Source: Gammaproteobacteria bacterium UBA7310 | GTDB taxonomy: Bacteria > Pseudomonadota > Gammaproteobacteria > Pseudomonadales > Ketobacteraceae | Assembly: GCA_002471665.1 (NCBI GenBank) | Contig: DKQK01000069.1 | Coordinates: 50,207-114,206 of the forward strand | Reading direction: 5' to 3' | DNA: 64,000 bases | Shown: in pieces, positions 44,882 to 53,826 of the stretch | Layout of the letters: every line of letters starts with the position of its first letter | Numbering within the stretch: position 1 is the stretch's first letter | Made by a program: the position numbers and the translations under genes | The notes under the pieces: model-generated | The model's database searches: none | What the model saw: only the letters and a program-made list of their open reading frames with translations | Told to the model about the DNA's origin: nothing

Positions 44882-45574
44882 TCAGGCCAGGTGATCCAGG
44901 TCGATTTGCAGGAAACTGGTGACATGAGGATGAGCACCAAAGCCGTCACCGATGCATTCCCTGTCCAAGGCCATGGTAACCAGCCCGGCGCTATGGGCAG
45001 CGTCCAGCTCTGCCACTACGTCGGATAAAAACAGTATCTCCGCCCCCGGCAGTTGCAGCGTATTCTTGATCCGCTCATACGAAGCCGCATCGCGCTTGCC
45101 ACCGATTCTGGTATCGAAAAAATGGTCGAATAGCGCCGTCAGATCACCGGCTTCGCTGTATCCAAAAAGCAGAACCTGTGCCGCTTCAGAACCGGACGAA
45201 TAGACGTTCAGGGAAAGTCCCTGCTGTTTCCAGCTACGCAGCACCGCTGCCACTTCCTGATACAGGTGGCCTTTTAATTGCCCGCTCTCATAACCGTGCC
45301 GCCAAATCATGCCCTGCAAGGTTTTCAGTGGTGTGATTTTGAGATCCTGTTCAATCCAGTTAACCAGTATCTCCCCCACCCGCTCCAGGCTGGCACCGGG
45401 CTCCCCGGCCTCCGCCCTGACCGCACTGATTTCCTGCTCAACATCAGGCCGCTCGGCATTATCCAATACAAACTGTTGGATTCGTGCTTTGGCATAGGGG
45501 AACAAGGTATCTGCAACGAACGAGATGCTGGTGGTGGTGCCTTCAATATCGGTTACGATGGCTTTGATGCTCAC
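44882..45574 (-). CDS. mtnC: enolase-phosphatase E1
   Basis: HAD-family bifunctional enolase and phosphatase that converts 2,3-diketo-5-methylthiopentyl 1-phosphate to acireductone in methionine salvage. The 230-residue protein has nucleophile Asp9 and Glu11 in IVTDIEGTTTS, the serine motif YSSGSEAAQ near 125, the KRDAASY lysine near 165 and acidic motif LFLSDVVAELD near 187. It overlaps mtnD by four bases. Confidence 0.96.
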   Translation of the reverse strand: MSIKAIVTDIEGTTTSISFVADTLFPYAKARIQQFVLDNAERPDVEQEISAVRAEAGEPGASLERVGEILVNWIEQDLKITPLKTLQGMIWRHGYESGQLKGHLYQEVAAVLRSWKQQGLSLNVYSSGSEAAQVLLFGYSEAGDLTALFDHFFDTRIGGKRDAASYERIKNTLQLPGAEILFLSDVVAELDAAHSAGLVTMALDRECIGDGFGAHPHVTSFLQIDLDHLA

Positions 45575-46125
45575 TTCGCCAGGGCCTCATAGCGGGGGAA
45601 CTCATCGGCAATCTTCTCGCCGGTGAAGTTGGCTACCCAACCATCGGGATTGGTAAACAGGCGTACCGCAGTGAAATTGGGGCTGTCGCCCATATCAAAC
45701 CAATGCTGAGTGTTTGCCGGCACACTGATCAGATCGTTCTTGCAGCATTGCACCGCATAAACGCCATCACTCAGGTGCAGGTAAAACAACCCATCGCCTT
45801 TTACGAAAAAACGAACTTCGTCCTCTGAATGAGTGTGTTCATTGAGGAACTTATTACGCAGTGCAATCTTGTCGGGGTGATCCGGTGTCATGTTGATGAC
45901 GTCCGCTGTCTGGTAGCCGCCTTCTTGTTTCAGCGTATTAATCGAGTCGGCGTAAGCGGCCAGAATGTCATCGGTTGTGGATTGTGCGGTGATCGGGAAG
46001 TTCGCTTCCCACTGCTCGAAGCGCACCCCTTTTTCACCGAGTATCCGTGCAATTTCCTGCAGATCCTGGGTAACCACGTCGGCCTGGGCCGCGCTCTTGT
46101 CGTTAAAGACGTACAATGTGCTCAT
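45571..46125 (-). CDS. mtnD: acireductone dioxygenase
   Basis: Cupin metalloenzyme that opens acireductone to the keto-acid precursor of methionine and formate (Fe form) or gives an off-pathway product (Ni form). The ATG at 46125 (MSTLYVFNDK, 184 residues) has GAGGAAAAG upstream. Metal ligands His97, His99 and Glu103 lie in EHTHSEDE and His141 in TQHWFDMG. It lies 11 bases after mtnB and overlaps mtnC. Confidence 0.97.
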   Translation of the reverse strand: MSTLYVFNDKSAAQADVVTQDLQEIARILGEKGVRFEQWEANFPITAQSTTDDILAAYADSINTLKQEGGYQTADVINMTPDHPDKIALRNKFLNEHTHSEDEVRFFVKGDGLFYLHLSDGVYAVQCCKNDLISVPANTQHWFDMGDSPNFTAVRLFTNPDGWVANFTGEKIADEFPRYEALAK

Positions 46126-46136
46126 TGTCTTTTCCT

Positions 46137-46751
46137 CTATTTCAGCAGCAAGCAACTTTTGTATTCACATTCCATAAGGAACTCCATGGCTTCGCTGTGA
46201 CGTTTGGCATCCGCAACGGTTGTGCCCCAACTGTAGATGCCATGGCCGGCCAGGATAAACGCCGGGCATACCGGGCCTGCACGCAGATAAGCATCCACGT
46301 CTTTGGCCAGCTCTACCATATTCTGGCTGTTGGGGATCACCGGCACCACAATTTCCTGCTCATGGCTGGTCACCCCTGCGAACGCCTTTTGCATTTCGTA
46401 ATTGTTAAAACGAATGTCGCCACTCCAGATCACCCGGCTGAATACCGTACCATAGACCGAATGGGTATGGATGACGTAGCCGGCATCGGGCATGTGACCA
46501 TAAATCAGGGCGTGCAGCAGGGTTTCCGCCGATGGCCTTTTGTCGCTGTTGTAGGGGTCGCCCTGGGAATTGACCTCCATCAGGTCGTCCTCGGTGAGCG
46601 CTCCCTTGGCATTCCCCGACACCGTGATGAGAATACGCTGATCATCAATACGTGCGGACAGATTGCCGCTGGTTGCCGGGCACCAATTGTGGGATTCCAC
46701 CCAGCGCCCTATTTCCATTACATCTTGTTTAAGCTGATTGAGTTCCGTCAT
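46137..46751 (-). CDS. mtnB: methylthioribulose-1-phosphate dehydratase
   Basis: Class II aldolase-fold zinc enzyme that dehydrates methylthioribulose 1-phosphate. The 204-residue protein has ATSGNLSARI at 26-35, the RPSAETLLH catalytic-loop motif near 72-80 and zinc ligands His95 and His97 in VIHTHSVYG. Its start overlaps the MFS gene by 23 bases, so translation is probably coupled. mtnA and mtnP, needed for the earlier steps, are not in the window. Confidence 0.95.
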   Translation of the reverse strand: MTELNQLKQDVMEIGRWVESHNWCPATSGNLSARIDDQRILITVSGNAKGALTEDDLMEVNSQGDPYNSDKRPSAETLLHALIYGHMPDAGYVIHTHSVYGTVFSRVIWSGDIRFNNYEMQKAFAGVTSHEQEIVVPVIPNSQNMVELAKDVDAYLRAGPVCPAFILAGHGIYSWGTTVADAKRHSEAMEFLMECEYKSCLLLK

Positions 46752-47913
46752 GGGATACCCTGTATGAAGAATGTGTTGCCAGCGCCATGGCTAACAGTCC
46801 AGCGGCCAATGCGGCAGTGGCTGCCATAAAGTAAGCCATGGATCCACCCCAGTTTTCAACAATGAAGCCGGAAAGAAAGGCCCCCGAAGCGCCGCCGGCA
46901 CCGAAACTCAGTGCGCTGTACATGGCCTGCCCCTGCCCCGCCGCCGTGGGGCTGAAGTACTGATGAATCAGATGCATGGCAATGGCGTGGAACACGCCAA
47001 ATGTGGCGGCATGACTGACCTGGGCAATGAGGATAATCAGTAGATGCTCCGGGTACAGCCCGGTCACCAGCCAACGTGCAGCGGCGATGAACAAACAGGC
47101 AATAGTCAGACTGCGCACACTAAAATAACCAAACAGCCGGTGCACCAGCAGAAACACGACAATCTCGGCGATCACACCCAACGCCCATAACCAGCCGATC
47201 AGGGACTTGCTGTAACCAAAATCCCCCAGATAGATGGAAAAAAAGGTGTAATAGGGGCCGTGGGATACTTGTAACAGAAAGCAGATGGCGAAAAAAAGAA
47301 TAGGCTGCGGTGATTTCAATTGCTGCACGAAGGCCTTCAGACTGCCCTGATGACGGACCGAATGTTGCGGGCTGCTGACCGCAAAACTGGATAGCGCGAT
47401 CAGCAACAACATCACAGCAAGAATAGCCGGCAATGTCTGCAGGGAATGGTTCTCAAAAAACCAACCCAGGCCCACCACCGCGACCACAAATCCAACGGAT
47501 CCCCACACCCTTATGCGGCTGTATTGATCGGTGGCTGTGTCCAGATGGCGCAGGGTAATGACCTCAAATTGGGGGAGAATCGCATTCCAGAAAAAGCTGA
47601 AACCCGCCATCACCAGGGCCATGCCCCAGAATCCGGGTTTTAAAAACATGAAGCCGAAGATAAGCACGGCCAGCAGCGCGCCGCCACGAATGACTTGAAG
47701 CCGCTTGCCGGTATGGTCCGCCAGCCAACCCCAGACATTGGGGGCAACCAGTTTGGTGCCCACCAGAACAGCCATTAACTGGCCGATTTCAGCCAGCGTG
47801 AAACCTTCTTCACGCAGAAACAGGCCCCAGAAAGGCAGCATGGAACCCAACAAACCGAAATACCAGAAGTAGAAACCGGATAAACGCCAATAGGGAACCC
47901 GTTCCGACACCAC
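46729..47913 (-). CDS. MFS transporter, HcaT-like (MFS_1-like) family
   Basis: Twelve-helix major facilitator protein of 394 residues, beginning VPYWRLSGFYFWYFGLLGSMLPFWGLFL, with the loop 2-3 motif GWLADHTGKR near 70. It resembles 3-phenylpropionate/nucleoside-type transporters. The substrate is unknown. It abuts aroC and overlaps mtnB, so it is transcribed with the salvage genes; export or import of a methylthio-sugar is a possible but untested role. The start is GTG. Confidence 0.9.
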   Translation of the reverse strand: MVSERVPYWRLSGFYFWYFGLLGSMLPFWGLFLREEGFTLAEIGQLMAVLVGTKLVAPNVWGWLADHTGKRLQVIRGGALLAVLIFGFMFLKPGFWGMALVMAGFSFFWNAILPQFEVITLRHLDTATDQYSRIRVWGSVGFVVAVVGLGWFFENHSLQTLPAILAVMLLLIALSSFAVSSPQHSVRHQGSLKAFVQQLKSPQPILFFAICFLLQVSHGPYYTFFSIYLGDFGYSKSLIGWLWALGVIAEIVVFLLVHRLFGYFSVRSLTIACLFIAAARWLVTGLYPEHLLIILIAQVSHAATFGVFHAIAMHLIHQYFSPTAAGQGQAMYSALSFGAGGASGAFLSGFIVENWGGSMAYFMAATAALAAGLLAMALATHSSYRVSHDGTQSA

Positions 47914-49017
47914 TTATTCCTGGACGCGGCCCGGGATCACCGGAGTGCCGGAATGAACATCCGCATTCTGCCCCCGATGACGCAACAGGTGATCCATCAG
48001 CACAATGGCCATCATGGCTTCGGCAATGGGTGTCGCCCGTACCCCCACACAGGGGTCATGACGCCCGGTGGTCACCACTTCCAGTGCGTTACCGCTGGTA
48101 TCGATGCTGCGCCCCGGTATACGCAGACTTGAGGTTGGCTTGAGCGCTATATTGGCAACGATGTCCTGACCGGAGGAAATCCCGCCCAGGATGCCCCCGG
48201 CGTGGTTGCTGAGGAACCCTTCCGGCGTCAGCTCATCCCGATGCTGTTCACCCCGCTGCGTCACACACTGGAACCCGGCACCGATTTCCACCCCTTTCAC
48301 CGCATTGATGCTCATCAGGGCATGGGCCAGATCCGCATCCAGGCGGTCAAAGATGGGCTCGCCCAATCCCGGCATGACCCCGGTGGCGACCACCGTGACC
48401 TTGGCGCCGATGGAGCTGCCGTCCCGTCTCAGCTGGTCGATTAGCGCTTCCATCTGTGGTACCACCGCCGGATCAGGGCAGAAAAACGGATTCTGTTCCA
48501 CTGCATCCCAATCGAACGCGGTTGGTGTGATATCACCGATTTGCGAGACATACCCCCGCACATCTATTCCAAACCGGATTTTCAGGTACTTCTTGGCGAT
48601 GGCGCCGGCGGCAACCCGCATGGCGGTTTCACGGGCGGAAGAACGCCCGCCGCCACGATAATCCCGCACCCCGTATTTCTGCTGATAGGTGTAATCCGCG
48701 TGGGCGGGACGGAAAGTATCCTTGATATCCGAATAATCCTTGGACTTCTGATCCTTGTTTCTGATGAGCAGGCCGATGGCCGTGCCGGTGGTCTTGCCTT
48801 CGAACACCCCGGACAGGATCTGAACCTCATCATCTTCCCGGCGCTGAGTTGTGTACTTTGAAGTGCCGGGTTTGCGCCGGTCCAGATCCCGTTGCAAGTC
48901 CGCCTCAGACAGATCCAGGCCCGGTGGGCAGCCGTCCACGATACAGCCCAGGGCGACACCGTGACTCTCGCCAAAAGTGCTGACGGTAAACAACTTTCCA
49001 AAAGAATTTCCTGACAT
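47914..49017 (-). CDS. aroC: chorismate synthase
   Basis: Last step of the shikimate pathway, needing reduced FMN. The ATG at 49017 (MSGNSFGKLFTVSTFGESHG, 367 residues) gives the conserved N-terminus; longer starts are atypical. Signatures GESHGVALGCIVDGCPPG near 16-33, RGGGRSSARET near 125 and GILGGISSGQDI near 244 are present. A good -10 lies about 40 bases upstream. It is followed by the MFS and mtn genes. Confidence 0.98.
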   Translation of the reverse strand: MSGNSFGKLFTVSTFGESHGVALGCIVDGCPPGLDLSEADLQRDLDRRKPGTSKYTTQRREDDEVQILSGVFEGKTTGTAIGLLIRNKDQKSKDYSDIKDTFRPAHADYTYQQKYGVRDYRGGGRSSARETAMRVAAGAIAKKYLKIRFGIDVRGYVSQIGDITPTAFDWDAVEQNPFFCPDPAVVPQMEALIDQLRRDGSSIGAKVTVVATGVMPGLGEPIFDRLDADLAHALMSINAVKGVEIGAGFQCVTQRGEQHRDELTPEGFLSNHAGGILGGISSGQDIVANIALKPTSSLRIPGRSIDTSGNALEVVTTGRHDPCVGVRATPIAEAMMAIVLMDHLLRHRGQNADVHSGTPVIPGRVQE

Positions 49018-49054
49018 GATGTGCTCTGAATCTGATGAGGTTGAACAGGGCGCC

Positions 49055-49060
49055 ATTATA
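49055..49060 (-). promoter_or_regulatory. -10 element of aroC
   Basis: A perfect TATAAT on the minus strand, about 38 bases before the aroC ATG. No convincing -35 appears 16-18 bases away. The 120-base gap to prmB is otherwise AT-rich. Confidence 0.4.
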
Positions 49061-49136
49061 CCTGCCGCCCTGCAAACATGCTAAACCAATTTAGACACGT
49101 CTATATTATTTTAAATCAATCAGTTAAGAATCATAC

Positions 49137-50087
49137 CTAAAGTACAAAATCAGCTTGATGATGATCAATTTGCTCCTTGGTCAACAGGAACACACCCATT
49201 CCACCCCGCTCAAACTCTAACCAGGTGAAGCCAACCTGGGGGTAAGCGTCTTCCAGTGCCTCCCAGGAATTACCCACCTCGATCACAGCAATCCCACCGG
49301 GGTTCAGGTGACGGGACAGTTCGGGCAGCATTTTGCGCACGATATCCAGACCGTCGTTGCCCGCCTCCAGGCCCATCCTCGGCTCATGATGGAATTCATC
49401 CGCCAGAGCATCCATATCCTGCTTATCCACATAGGGTGGATTGGATACGATGATGTCATAGGTACGGCCATCCAGAGCCTCAAACAGATCGGAGTAGATC
49501 ACATTAACCTGTTGCTCAAAGCCCAGATCCAGCACATTACGCTCCGCCACATCCAGGGCGTCTTCGCTGAGATCCGCACAATCCACCAGCGCATCAGGGA
49601 AATACTGGGCGCAGGCAATACCGATACAACCACTGCCGGTACACAAATCCAGTATGCTCTCTACTGCCGCGGGATCGATCCAGGGCGCAAATTGCTTTTC
49701 TATCAGCTCACCGATGGGCGAGCGCGGAATCAAAACCCGTTGATCCACCTGAAACGGAATGCCGGCAAACCAGCCCACTCCGGTGAGATAGGCGCTGGGC
49801 ACCCGCTCCAGCACCCGTCGTGCCAACAGGCTGCAGATCACCTTGCGCTCGGCGGGCAATACCCGGGCATCCTGTATTCGAACATCGGTATCCCAGGGTA
49901 AATGCAGGGCATGGAGCACCAATGCCACGGCCTCATCCCAGGGATCGTCGAAACCGTGCCCCAGCACCAGCTGATGTTCGTTGAATAGACTCACTGACCA
50001 GCGCAGAAAATCCCGGATGGTGGCGAGCTCAGAAATCGCCTCGTCGATGCTGAGTAGGTCCTGACTGGAGTCGGGTATGGCAACCAT
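49137..50087 (-). CDS. prmB: ribosomal protein uL3 glutamine methyltransferase
   Basis: SAM-dependent enzyme that methylates a glutamine of ribosomal protein L3. The 316-residue protein has an N-terminal helical domain, SAM motif LDLCTGSGCIG near 145-155 and the NPPY catalytic motif (SNPPYVDKQD) near 215, which also marks PrmC and HemK relatives. Location directly upstream of aroC is the PrmB arrangement in E. coli and pseudomonads. Confidence 0.96.
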   Translation of the reverse strand: MVAIPDSSQDLLSIDEAISELATIRDFLRWSVSLFNEHQLVLGHGFDDPWDEAVALVLHALHLPWDTDVRIQDARVLPAERKVICSLLARRVLERVPSAYLTGVGWFAGIPFQVDQRVLIPRSPIGELIEKQFAPWIDPAAVESILDLCTGSGCIGIACAQYFPDALVDCADLSEDALDVAERNVLDLGFEQQVNVIYSDLFEALDGRTYDIIVSNPPYVDKQDMDALADEFHHEPRMGLEAGNDGLDIVRKMLPELSRHLNPGGIAVIEVGNSWEALEDAYPQVGFTWLEFERGGMGVFLLTKEQIDHHQADFVL

Positions 50088-50140
50088 GTTCTCTCTTCCG
50101 TGGCAAAAGCCGGAATTTTACATGGTTGGAGGGAAATCCT

Positions 50141-50233
50141 CTAACGCCTTGTGCGCATTCGGGACCGAATCAAGGCACGATTCTTCTGACGACGTTGACG
50201 GGAGGTAAAGCTGGCTTTGCGGCTGCGCGGCAT
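50141..50233 (-). CDS. possible 30-residue arginine-rich small protein
   Basis: An open frame from ATG 50233 to TAG 50141 encodes MPRSRKASFTSRQRRQKNRA and ten more residues, with 11 Arg and 3 Lys in 30. A GTG at 50251 would add six residues. No good ribosome binding site precedes either start. It lies in the 271-base gap between prmB and the DUF4892 gene, which otherwise shows nothing. It may be a real ribosome- or nucleic-acid-binding micropeptide or a chance frame; I know no family for it. Confidence 0.35.
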   Translation of the reverse strand: MPRSRKASFTSRQRRQKNRALIRSRMRTRR

Positions 50234-50358
50234 GGGGGTGGCGTGTTTCACAGTAAGCGCACTCTTGGTCGGACAGTGATCTTAGGAAGATAGGCCAAAT
50301 CGATCAATTATCAACCAATTTGAGGCGAATCAGCCTTCAACGCGAACCCGATCACATT

Positions 50359-51207
50359 CTATGGTTCCCAATCCGGCGCCACCCATTCCACCCAGACTCT
50401 TCCCGGCGCATCCGGCCTGGGTGCCAGATTGGCCGCATCCAGCACCGGCACGTCAAGCCCCTTTGCTTTCAGCTGAGCCTGTAATACCTCTGCCACAGGC
50501 GCTAATGCCTGGGCCTCCCCATGGCGATGAATCACCAGCAGCTCAGGTTTCACATCGCCGGCATGACGGGTCACTTTTTCCACCACCAGTGAAAAATCAG
50601 GCATTCCCTCTTTTATAACCAGTTCACCCAGAATCAAATAACCCTGCTCCTCCAGCATGCTTGCAATCACTTGCGCATCCAGCTTCAATTCCGGAACAAA
50701 CAGGGTTTCACGGTAGAAATACCGGCGGCGGTTAGGCCGTTCAACCAGGTAATAAACATGGTACCGGCGGGCCCCCCTGTCTTTGACCACCCACAGACTC
50801 TGCGTACGATCATTGCCATAGAGCATGGGTTCATTGAACTTGGCATTGGCCCAGGCAAAGCTCTCACCGCAATCCCTGCTAAAACAGGAAAACAGAAGTT
50901 CATATTGGGCAGACTCCAGAACACTCTGCACCTGATCCCTGGCCTCCTGTATGTTTTCGCCACCGGTTAACTCCCACACCGTGGAAGAAAACTCCCCGTC
51001 CATGCGCTTGTAGGTTGCCGGCATGTCCCGGCCCAGTGATCGATCCAGTTTGATTCGGCCCAAGGGCAGAATATAGTGACGGGATTCATCCCGTTGCTCT
51101 GAAACCACTTCCGATGACTGAAAAATCGTCTGACCGGATGCAGCCATGGCTGCAAGCGAAGTCAGAAGAAAGCTTAAAACAATGGCCCGTCTACCCAGAA
51201 TGTCCAT
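50359..51207 (-). CDS. secreted DUF4892-type protein
   Basis: Function unknown. The 282-residue protein has a signal peptide of about 26 residues (AIVLSFLLTSLAAMAASG) and a domain with HYILPLGRIKLDRS near 44 and ELLFSCFSRDCGESFAWANAKF near 104-125 that I associate with DUF4892 proteins of Pseudomonas. The C-terminal third reads like an OmpA-type or sporulation-related domain (PELLVIHRHGEAQALAPVAEVLQAQLKAKGL is cut short here to its key words HRHGEAQ). A periplasmic location is expected. It is a single gene, divergent from the SDR gene. Confidence 0.75.
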   Translation of the reverse strand: MDILGRRAIVLSFLLTSLAAMAASGQTIFQSSEVVSEQRDESRHYILPLGRIKLDRSLGRDMPATYKRMDGEFSSTVWELTGGENIQEARDQVQSVLESAQYELLFSCFSRDCGESFAWANAKFNEPMLYGNDRTQSLWVVKDRGARRYHVYYLVERPNRRRYFYRETLFVPELKLDAQVIASMLEEQGYLILGELVIKEGMPDFSLVVEKVTRHAGDVKPELLVIHRHGEAQALAPVAEVLQAQLKAKGLDVPVLDAANLAPRPDAPGRVWVEWVAPDWEP

Positions 51208-51350
51208 TACATTCCCTTTTATGTCAACGGTTTAGAAACTAGCAGACCCCATGCCGGTATTCAAGCTATGTTCAACTGAAGTTAAATTTGGACTACTATC
51301 AGGTTTCCAGCAGTTTATTCAACATCAACGTTTTTTATTGAGGGATTTCC

Positions 51351-52178
51351 ATGGATGGGTCGGATTCAAAGCGGGTCTTGATTACCGGCGGGGCCAGTGG
51401 TTTGGGCAAGGCTCTGGCAATGAAATACGCGGCAGAACGACATCAGGTTGCCATTGTGGACCTCAATGATGAGCGCGGCGCGGAAACACTCGAGCAATTG
51501 CTGAACCATGGCATGGATGCGTTCTACCAGCAATGTGATGTACGAGAGGCCCATAGCGTGCAACGGGCCGTGGCGGCCGTGCAGCAGCGCTGGGGCGGGA
51601 TCGACATCATGATCAACAACGCCGGGGTGGCCGCCGGTGGCCCGTTTGACTGGGTCAGCAGCGATGACTGGGAATGGGTTATGGACATCAATTTCTTCGG
51701 TGTGCTGCGCGGCTGCCAGGCGGCGGTGCCGGCCATGAAACAACAGGGCGGCGGACATCTGGTGAACATTGCGTCCATGGCCGGGTTGCTCAACCCCCCC
51801 GGCATGAGCAACTACAATGTTTCGAAAGCAGCGGTTATCTCGCTGTCGGAAACCCTGGTGGCCGAGTTAGAGCCGCACGGCATTGGCGTCACCTGTGTTT
51901 GCCCCTCCTTTTTCAAAACCAATTTGGGCGAATCCATGCGCTCACCGGATAAAACCACCGCCGCCAAACTGGACAAGCTGGTGGCGGGTTCCAATGAACT
52001 CAGCGCCGATGATATTGCCAGCCTGATCTACGCAGCGGTGGATTCCAAAACCTTTTTGTTAATGCCCCATGCAAAAGCCCGCGCTGCCTGGGATTACAAA
52101 TGCCAGAGCCTTGAGCGGCATTTGGAAGCCCAGCGCAAGCTGGCACAACAAATAAAGGAACAGGCCAAACCGGCATAG
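51351..52178 (+). CDS. short-chain dehydrogenase/reductase
   Basis: Classical SDR of 275 residues with cofactor motif TGGASGLGKA near 11-20, NNAGVAAGG near 88, catalytic Ser in NIASMAG near 141 and YNVSK near 155-159. Asp in VDLND near 38 suggests NAD(H) preference. The substrate is unknown. The ribosome binding site TTGAGGG lies about 9 bases before the ATG. It is followed by the porin gene at 59 bases and may be co-transcribed. A weak promoter-like pair, TTCAAC and TACTAT 17 bases apart, lies at 51271-51299. Confidence 0.9.
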   Translation: MDGSDSKRVLITGGASGLGKALAMKYAAERHQVAIVDLNDERGAETLEQLLNHGMDAFYQQCDVREAHSVQRAVAAVQQRWGGIDIMINNAGVAAGGPFDWVSSDDWEWVMDINFFGVLRGCQAAVPAMKQQGGGHLVNIASMAGLLNPPGMSNYNVSKAAVISLSETLVAELEPHGIGVTCVCPSFFKTNLGESMRSPDKTTAAKLDKLVAGSNELSADDIASLIYAAVDSKTFLLMPHAKARAAWDYKCQSLERHLEAQRKLAQQIKEQAKPA

Positions 52179-52237
52179 AGCCCAGGCCGCTGAATCGCCC
52201 CCGCAGCTCCCGCTGACTCTGCTTTACAGGATCGAAA

Positions 52238-53341
52238 ATGAGTCCTAAGTTTGAGTTAACATGCGGGGATTCAGGGACCAACACCTTTCTCTTGTTGCTG
52301 GTGCTCACCGGCGGTCTCATACTGACCGCCAATCATGCGCATGCAGTGGACATTGGTTTCAGCGGTTTTGGTACGGTTGCGGCGGGGAAAGTCACAAGTG
52401 AAGCGGACCCTCCAGTGCTGGTTGATCCCGTATCCGGCGCCGAATACGACAACGCCATACGCTTTGAGCCCGAGAGCCTCATCGCCTTGCGGGCGGTTTC
52501 AGAGGTAAACGATCAGGTCACTGCCACCATCCAGGTTATTGGCAAAGGTGCCGAAAGCAGTGATGCCGACATTGAATGGGCCTACGCCACGTATCGGCTA
52601 AGCGCAGAAACCGTGTTTAATGCGGGCCGTTTCCGCTTACCGCTTTTCTATTATTCCGATTTTCTGGACGCAGCGTATGCCTACCACTGGATTCGACCGC
52701 CAGTCGATGTCTATTCCATACCTGCTTCAACCCTCACCGGGGTCAACATCTTCAATACCCACTATTTCCACAACGTAGGTTTGACAACTCAAATCTGGTA
52801 CGGCGCTGAGGAAAAAGAGGACGATGAGGTGGTGGCCGATATCACCAAGAGCCAGGGCATCAATGTCATACTCGACTATGAGTGGCTCCGGCTGCGGGCT
52901 GTGTACCATACCATTCGCATCAGCCTGGATGTTAAACCGATCCTGGTGAGCAGCGCCGGAGGCTTGATCCAGTTGGACCCTGAGCCCTCAGAGGGTAAGG
53001 TGGAATACATCGCGCTGGGCTTTATGGCTGACTATGGATCACTGCTCTGGCGCAGCGAATTCACCCATATCGACAGTGTACTTAACGTCGATACAGAGAT
53101 AACTGGTTACGCATCCCTTGGATATATGATTGGCCGATTCACTCCGCACTATACTTATTCATTCAGAGATGCATCCCCTGATACTGAAACCCACACGGTG
53201 GGCGTGCGCTGGGATTTCAAGCAGGCGGCGGCGTTGAAGGTAGAGTATTCCAATTCGTACCAGGATGGCCGTGACGAGACTCCCCCGACCGGGGAGTCCC
53301 GTACAGAATTCATATCCATGGCATTGGACTTTGTGTTCTAG
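52238..53341 (+). CDS. predicted outer-membrane porin-like protein
   Basis: The 367-residue protein has a signal sequence ending near NHAHA-VDIGF and a mature part of alternating beta-strands with aromatic girdles, ending in ALDFVF with the C-terminal Phe of outer-membrane barrels. The pattern (GFGTVAAGKV, NAGRFRLPLFYYSDFLDAAY) resembles proteobacterial porins of the 16-strand type, though the family is not certain. AGGAT lies 7 bases upstream of the ATG. The next gene encodes a PstS-like protein; such pairs suggest anion or phosphate uptake, which is inference. Confidence 0.8.
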   Translation: MSPKFELTCGDSGTNTFLLLLVLTGGLILTANHAHAVDIGFSGFGTVAAGKVTSEADPPVLVDPVSGAEYDNAIRFEPESLIALRAVSEVNDQVTATIQVIGKGAESSDADIEWAYATYRLSAETVFNAGRFRLPLFYYSDFLDAAYAYHWIRPPVDVYSIPASTLTGVNIFNTHYFHNVGLTTQIWYGAEEKEDDEVVADITKSQGINVILDYEWLRLRAVYHTIRISLDVKPILVSSAGGLIQLDPEPSEGKVEYIALGFMADYGSLLWRSEFTHIDSVLNVDTEITGYASLGYMIGRFTPHYTYSFRDASPDTETHTVGVRWDFKQAAALKVEYSNSYQDGRDETPPTGESRTEFISMALDFVF

Positions 53342-53345
53342 AGGC

Positions 53346-53780
53346 ATGACTATGTTACGTCAAGCTGGACCCATCTTCACCCTGCTGGTTGCACTCATGC
53401 TCCACGCACCGCCGGTGTTTGCAGAACAATATGCCGTGATCGTTCATCCGAGCAATGCCGCAGACTTTGACAGCAATATCATTGGGCGGATTTTCCTGAC
53501 CAAACAAAAGACCTTCTCCACCGGGGCAGATGCCATCCCCATCGAGTTAAAACACCCCTCCAAATCGCGCCAACTGTTTCACCAGAAGATCATCAAAAAA
53601 TCGGACGCACAAATACGCTCCTACTGGACCATGCTGTTGTTCTCCGGTAAGGGAACACCACCGAAAGAGATGCCCTCTGAACAAAAAGTACTGGAGCTGG
53701 TGGCTGGCAATCCCAACATGGTGGGTTATGTATCGGCTCAAGCGGTAAACGATCAGGTAAAAGTCGTTTTGCGGTTCTAA
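53346..53780 (+). CDS. small PstS-like periplasmic protein
   Basis: The protein is 144 residues from the ATG at 53346, or 142 from the ATG at 53352, which is better spaced from AGAGG. It has a signal peptide ending PPVFA-EQYAV and a single lobe like the first half of phosphate-binding proteins (IVHPSNAADFDSNIIGRIFL, SYWTMLLFSGKGTPPKE, VGYVSAQAVND). Family members of this size are annotated as phosphate ABC transporter substrate-binding proteins but lack the second lobe, so binding is uncertain. It starts four bases after the porin stop. Confidence 0.8.
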   Translation: MTMLRQAGPIFTLLVALMLHAPPVFAEQYAVIVHPSNAADFDSNIIGRIFLTKQKTFSTGADAIPIELKHPSKSRQLFHQKIIKKSDAQIRSYWTMLLFSGKGTPPKEMPSEQKVLELVAGNPNMVGYVSAQAVNDQVKVVLRF

Positions 53781-53826
53781 CCGGAGTACCTGAATCAGGC
53801 CTGCTTATCCCGCCGGCTGCACACTT

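Noticed and set aside
53265..53345. N-terminal extension of the PstS-like gene into the porin gene
   Set aside because: The added 27 residues lie within the porin coding region and would bury the clear signal peptide that begins at 53346 or 53352.
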